From Cymodocea nodosa (Eukaryota; Streptophyta; Magnoliopsida; Alismatales; Cymodoceaceae), in assembly GCA_036874045.1 (NCBI GenBank), contig CM072339.1:13027501-13091500 (forward strand): a stretch of 64,000 bases of DNA, written 5' to 3'. The first letter of the stretch is position 1. The number at the start of each line of letters is the position of its first letter. This document shows positions 59,236 through 64,000 of the stretch, in pieces. The notes beneath the pieces are model-generated. The model did not search any database. It saw nothing but the letters and a program-made list of their open reading frames with translations, and was not told the DNA's origin. The position numbers and the translations under genes were made by a program.

Positions 59236-60900
59236 ATGATAAAAAAAGCATGGAAGACAAAGTCTGAACACCCCATTGCACAAATTATTGGGAATATAAA
59301 TCAAGGTGTTCAAACAAGAAGCAAAATTCAGAATATCTATAATTATTGTACATTTGTATCTGAACTTGAACCTACAACAGTTGAAGAAGCTTGCAATGAT
59401 GAATACTGGATTATGGCCATGCAAGAGGAACTGAATCAGCTCAAGAAAAATGAAGTCTAGAATTTAATTGAAAGGGCCATTGAAAAATCAATTATTGGAA
59501 CTAGATGGGTGTTTAAGAATAAATTAGATAATAATGGCAATATTATCAGAAACAAAGTTAGACTTGTTGCTTAGAGATACAACCAACAAGAAGGAATCGA
59601 CTATGAAGAAACTTTTGCACCTATTGCAAGACTTAAAGCAATTGGAATATTGCTTGCCTTTGCAAGCAGTATGAAAATAAAACTCTATCAAATGGATGTT
59701 AAAAGTGCTTTTCTTAATGGCATTTTGCAAGAGGAAGTATATGTAGAACAACCACCAAGTTTTGAAGATGAAGAAAGACCAAACCATGTCTATAAACTGA
59801 ATAAAGCTCTTTATGGTCTCAAGCAAGCACCACATGCATGGTATGATAAGCTAAAGGGTTTCCTTCTTAAAAATTAATTTAACATAGGAACTGCAGATAA
59901 TACTCTTTTTATCAAGTCAGTAAATTCTCATATGTTGATCATTCAGATTTATGTTGATGATATTATTTTTGGTGCCACAAATGAGAAACTATGTCATGAC
60001 TTTCAAATTTTAATGAAGAATGAATTTGAAATGAGTCTTGTGGGAGAATTAAAATTCTTTCTAGGATTACAAATTCATCAATTACAACATGACATCTTTC
60101 TGAATCAAGAAAAATTCTATAAAGAGATTCTCTTAAAGTTTGGTATGGAAAAATCTAAAGAAGCAAATACACCTATGAACTCAAATGAAAAGCTTGATAA
60201 AGATATCTCTAGTACTTCTGTAGATCAAAAGAAATACAAAGGCATGATTGGATCACTTCTGTATTTAACAATCAATAGACCAGACATAATGTTCAATATA
60301 TGTGCTTGTGCAAGATATCAAGCCTCTCCAAAAGCATCACATTTAAAAGCAGTCAAACATATCTTTAAATATTTACAGGGTACAAAAGACTTTGACTTAT
60401 TTTATTCATCACAAAATCATCTAATATTAGCAGGTTACAATGATATAGATTACGCAAGATGCAAATCAGACAGAAAAAGCACTAGTGGTACATGTCAACT
60501 ACTTGGTCACTCTCTTGTATCATGGTTCAGCAGAAAACATAATTCTATAGCACACTCTACAACTGAAGCTGAATACATGGCAGTAGGTTTATGCTATGCA
60601 CAGATTCTATGGATGCAACAAACATTGGCAGATTATAAACTTAAATTTCAGAATACAATTATTTACTGTGACAGTAGCAGTACCATAAATCTCTCTAACA
60701 ATACAGTCCTACACTCTAGAGCAAAACATATTGAGATTAGGCACCACTTTCTAAGAGACCATGTTGAAAAAGGTTATATTTCTTTAGAATATGTCTCTAC
60801 TAAAGAACAACTAGCAGATATTTTCACCAAACCCTTATCTGAATCTGCATTTAATCATATTAGACGAAACTTAGGGATTTGTTCTTTGTATGATTTATAA
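59236..60900 (+). pseudogene. Reverse transcriptase and RNase H of Copia-C
   Basis: HPIAQIIGNINQGVQTRS opens the RT region. Stops near 59458, 59572 and 59875 break the fingers and palm. MKIKLYQMDVKSAFLNG and NKALYGLKQAPHAWYDKL are conserved Copia RT blocks. From 59932 a 322-codon frame holds QIYVDDIIFGAT (intact YVDD), then RNase H (DYARCKSDRKSTSGTCQLLG, STTEAEYMAVGLC, YCDSSSTINLS, SRAKHIEIRHHFLRDH) and ends GICSLYDL, the usual C-terminus. Confidence 0.92.
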
Positions 60901-61265
60901 TTCATTACCTCTCTACTCTCCAAGCTCACAACTAGGAGCTTATCCTATTAACATTTTTTCTTGCAGCAACTTAGCTAAATTTCAAGCCAACTACGAACTA
61001 TCTAGATATAATTGCTCCATAAAGTCAGTTACATAACATTCACCCCTTTTGACAAGTGGCAAAATAGGGAGAGAGAAAGACACAATATCATTTTAGCAGG
61101 TTGTAGTAAGGTAGGGGGAGTAAACTCAGAAAAATAGGGGGAACAATTTCAATTTCAAACTCTATATCCTATTTCTTCTTTGTGTGTTTATCTATATAGA
61201 TATATAAGGAGAGAAATACATGTAATATATTGTAAGGTTTTTGCCATTATCAAAAAGGGGGAGAT
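60901..61265 (+). other. 3' non-coding region and polypurine tract of Copia-C
   Basis: No gene. GGTAGGGGGAG near 61110 and AAAAAGGGGGAGA at 61252-61264, the latter abutting the LTR. Confidence 0.8.
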
Positions 61266-62580
61266 TGAAAGGACCTCTAGATTTTGATAATGCAAAAATT
61301 AATGTGAGGAATTAAATTGTATTTCACAATTAAGATAATTCAGCAAAATCAGGAGGCAGATAAATAAATACAAGTTCAGAAATTACTGCTATAGAGCTAC
61401 AGGAAAATCAGACAGTTACAAGCTTAAGTATCCAGAAGGTAGTTTAAAGTAGTAGGAATTCTATCAAAGAGTTAGAAAGATGGCTGTATGGAAAATCGAA
61501 AAGTTAGAAAGCTAACTATCTGAAAAATCAGAAGGTTCGGAAGGTTACAAATTTAACTATCCGAAACTTAAGTCATTAAATTTCCCATATACAGAAATTC
61601 AGAACAGAAGCTTAAAAAGACTTTTCGGAGAGTTAGAAAGCTAACTATCCAAAAAACCAGAAGGTTCAGAAGGTTACAGATTTAACTATCCAAAACTTAA
61701 GTCATCCTTTTTTGCACATGCAGAAATATGAAAGTAGTCAGAAGCTTTGAAGGAGAATTGGAAGATTACTGTAGCTAACTATCTGAAAGTTAAAATATTT
61801 CGATAAGTTAATAGTTATAACCATCCAAACTTATGACACCTCACGTGTATGGCTTAAAGTCCCATGTGACATAGACAAAAAGGACTTAAGTGGATTATCA
61901 GTGAGTTATGACTGCCCTTCAGAGAGTTATTACATAACTAACCATCCAAAAATTAAAGGGAATCAAAAGGTTACAAGTTGGACAGTATACAGAATGATAA
62001 CTTACCATATTTGGTTCTGTAATTTCAATAGGTATAGTAGAATACATCTGTTGGAAGAGAATATGATCGTTATGCATAATGTTATAAATACAAACTGCAA
62101 ACAACAAAGTTAGATAGCTTCTTAAACATACAAATTCATACACCAAGCTTCACACATACAGTAGAACATCTTCAAGATCAAATATTCAGCAAATGCAAAC
62201 TCAAGTCTAGAAGCTCTCCACACAATAAACTCTTATTTCTTCAAGCTAATGGTTTACTAAAGTGCACCAACTAAAAACTTTAGTGATAGGTTAGTTGGAG
62301 CTACGACCAGAAAGCTCAGTCTAATTGATTGGTTCTTGCTTTGACCTTAAAGCAAGTGTTTGTAAGTTTTTGAAAGCTTAGTGAAGCCCAAGTATCCCTT
62401 GGGAGGTGGACTAGCCGTTAGTAGTGAATCACCTAAAATCTCTACATGCATTATCTATTATTGTGTGCTTGCTAAATTACATTGTCAATTAGTCATTCAT
62501 TGTTAATCTTTTGAATTTACATTTAAGAAATCAAAATATTACCATTCACCCCCCCTCTAGTAAGCCATTAGGTTCTAATA
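61266..62580 (+). repeat. 3' LTR of Copia-C
   Basis: 1.31 kb, matching 54956-56247; its terminal CCTAACA has decayed to TCTAATA. It carries the same AACTATCCGA-type blocks and a TATA-like box at 62083-62090. A ~20-bp insertion near 61350 is absent from the 5' LTR. Confidence 0.92.
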
Positions 62581-62585
62581 GAAAT
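62581..62585. repeat. Target-site duplication of Copia-C, right
   Basis: GAAAT, one mismatch from AAAAT at 54951-54955. Confidence 0.65.
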
Positions 62586-64000
62586 GCTTGTTATTTTAGA
62601 GGGTTGCATTTCATGTACCAGGTAGTTGTGTTTTGAACGCTTAAAGAGTATTTTATTATTATTTTAAGGACACGTGTTGTTACCTTAATACATGACTTAA
62701 GTGATTTTTTGGTAAGTTAGATGCTAATTATTTGAAATGCGTCTAAGCATCAGATAGTTAGGTTTGCAAGTATCTAAAATACCCTTTTTCTATAAAAATT
62801 ACTAAGGACACGTGTTGTGATCTGAAAACCTGATTTAAGTGTGGCTTTATAAAATTAAGCATAATCTGTTTTATTTGCACATATTTATATCATGTACAAT
62901 GCACAGTAATAACTCATTGAGTTAGTGTTCTTTTTGTTAAAAGATCACGTGCCAACTCGTTGGGTTACAAGTTTAAAAGTGTAATATGATCACGTGAGAA
63001 CTCGTTGAGTTAGCAAGTAAAACTGTAAGTTGTATATCTGAACTCGTTAGTTAGAATTATGCACATGTGAATTTAAATGTTTTATTATGTCACGTGAGTT
63101 GCACATGTTTAACTCGTTAAGTTAGCATATGCATTGAGTTATTTGATTACATACTAAGGTAACGTGTTGAGTTAGTGTTATAAGTTTATAAGTTATTTTT
63201 TTATTTCACATGGTATATTATTAGTATTTTATCAAGTTTGTTGAGTTAAGCTTTACTCAATGAGGGAAGTCCGTTGAGTTAACAGTTAAGACAATGGAGT
63301 AAGTCCATTGAGTTACACTAACTCCACAGACTAGTTATTTTCTAACATGCCACTGTTAGCAATTGTAGGAAACAGGAAATTCGAAGGAAAACCACGATTG
63401 CATGTATCACGTAGGAATTAACTAGTGAAATGAAGAAGAAATCACCATCGTTGATATGAATGAAGGAAATCCAAATAATCATTTAAGCAAAAGTAGATAC
63501 TATTGAAAAAAATATAAAAGGAAGAGGAGAAAGATGAAGAAAGAGATGGAGAACCACAACTATAGGAAGCGTCGAAAGTTCCCTAAAGCTCCACAACACC
63601 ACCACAATCACCAACCATTGAAGGTTTGTGAGGATACTTTCTGAATGTCGGGTCAATTCCGAGCCAAACATGGTGACTGACAACCATTGTGAGGAGTGAT
63701 CGCATCATAGGAAGGAAAGTCATTTTCACCAAGCATCGACTCATATCTTAGGTGATCATAAAGCTTCTAGCCTTGGTTTCAGGTTGATGCCAATATACCA
63801 AAGAGGAGATCAACTTACAAGTCTTGGTTCATGATTCTATAGGGAGAGGAGGTGTGATTGTAAGTGATTAAGTTTTCAGTGGTGTAATCACGTCGCATGT
63901 AATAACAAAAGTTCTTACTATTGATAGAGAATTTTTACATTTCACCTTTCGTTCATCTTTAGGAACATATCAAAACAAAAATACCAAAAACTAATTATTT
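62586..64000 (+). repeat. Family-B LTR, continued past Copia-C to window end
   Basis: Continues 54751-54955. 62586-62830 matches the reverse of 25590-25790, including the TTGAGACG-side AACTATC/GATAGTT motifs. 62880-63345 holds about ten AACTCGTTGAGTTA/CCGTTGAGTTA motifs and CACGTG sites, as in the Sirevirus U3. 63360-63740 is the reverse of 25001-25400. 63860-64000 is the reverse of about 27830-27955. The 3' LTR end is not seen. Frames at 63483-63683 are shadows. Confidence 0.7.

Larger units (their letters stand above)
54956..62580 (+). mobile_element. Copia-C: Ty1/Copia element with both LTRs, inactive
   Basis: LTR (54956-56247), PBS, gag, protease, integrase, RT, RNase H, short 3' region, polypurine tract, LTR (61266-62580). 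It has no env-like ORF and only 365 bp between pol and the LTR, unlike the Sirevirus copies, although its pol and polypurine tract are of similar type. Numerous stops disable it. The LTRs differ at scattered sites, suggesting a fairly old insertion. Confidence 0.93.

Overview
This window is plant nuclear repeat DNA: AT-rich, with no convincing host gene, tRNA, rRNA, bacterial operon or CRISPR array. It is almost entirely nested, broken LTR retrotransposons. The primer-binding sites match initiator tRNA-Met (Copia elements) and tRNA-Asp (Gypsy element). The Copia elements carry an extra 'envelope-like' ORF, a long pol-to-env spacer, repeated polypurine tracts and CACGTG palindromes in the LTRs, which are hallmarks of plant Sireviruses. 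An angiosperm, probably a eudicot, is most likely; species cannot be read from this sequence.

Layout. (1) 1-25000, minus strand: Sirevirus copy #1, cut by the window edge in its 3' LTR. Its env-like gene, gag and pol are all broken. A Ty3/Gypsy element of Athila type (7273-20481, minus strand, two ~2.15-kb LTRs, target duplication AAGTC) sits inside its integrase region. (2) 25001-31545: older debris of a second family ('family B'). It holds an LTR end, a palindromic foldback region, a Gypsy PBS/LTR scrap and a diverged env-like ORF with an internal duplication. (3) 31546-36790, minus strand: the 5' half of Sirevirus copy #2 (LTR, PBS, gag, protease, integrase). (4) 36791-45636, plus strand: copy #3 (pol, spacer, broken env, LTR), joined head-to-head to #2. 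(5) 45630-52076, plus strand: copy #4, which has lost nearly all gag-pol through two deletions with 7- and 8-bp microhomology but keeps a long open env-like frame (47672-49888). (6) 52077-54955 and 62586-64000, plus strand: family B again, starting with an unidentified stop-riddled reading frame. (7) 54956-62580, plus strand: a complete but dead Copia element ('Copia-C', LTRs ~1.3 kb) inserted in the family-B LTR.

Inferred order of events: family B first; then Copia-C and Sirevirus #1 inserted into family-B LTR sequence; then the Gypsy element inserted into #1. Every pol here is disabled by stops, frameshifts, deletions or loss of catalytic residues.

The most unusual points are the Gypsy element whose gag lies after integrase between otherwise intact LTRs; nonsense codons shared at identical sites by separately inserted Sirevirus copies; a TAACT-N3-CGA motif arrayed in LTRs of different families; and the long env-like frame kept in a copy without pol. 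Coordinates of LTR ends and junctions were read by eye. Percent identities and insertion ages were not computed.
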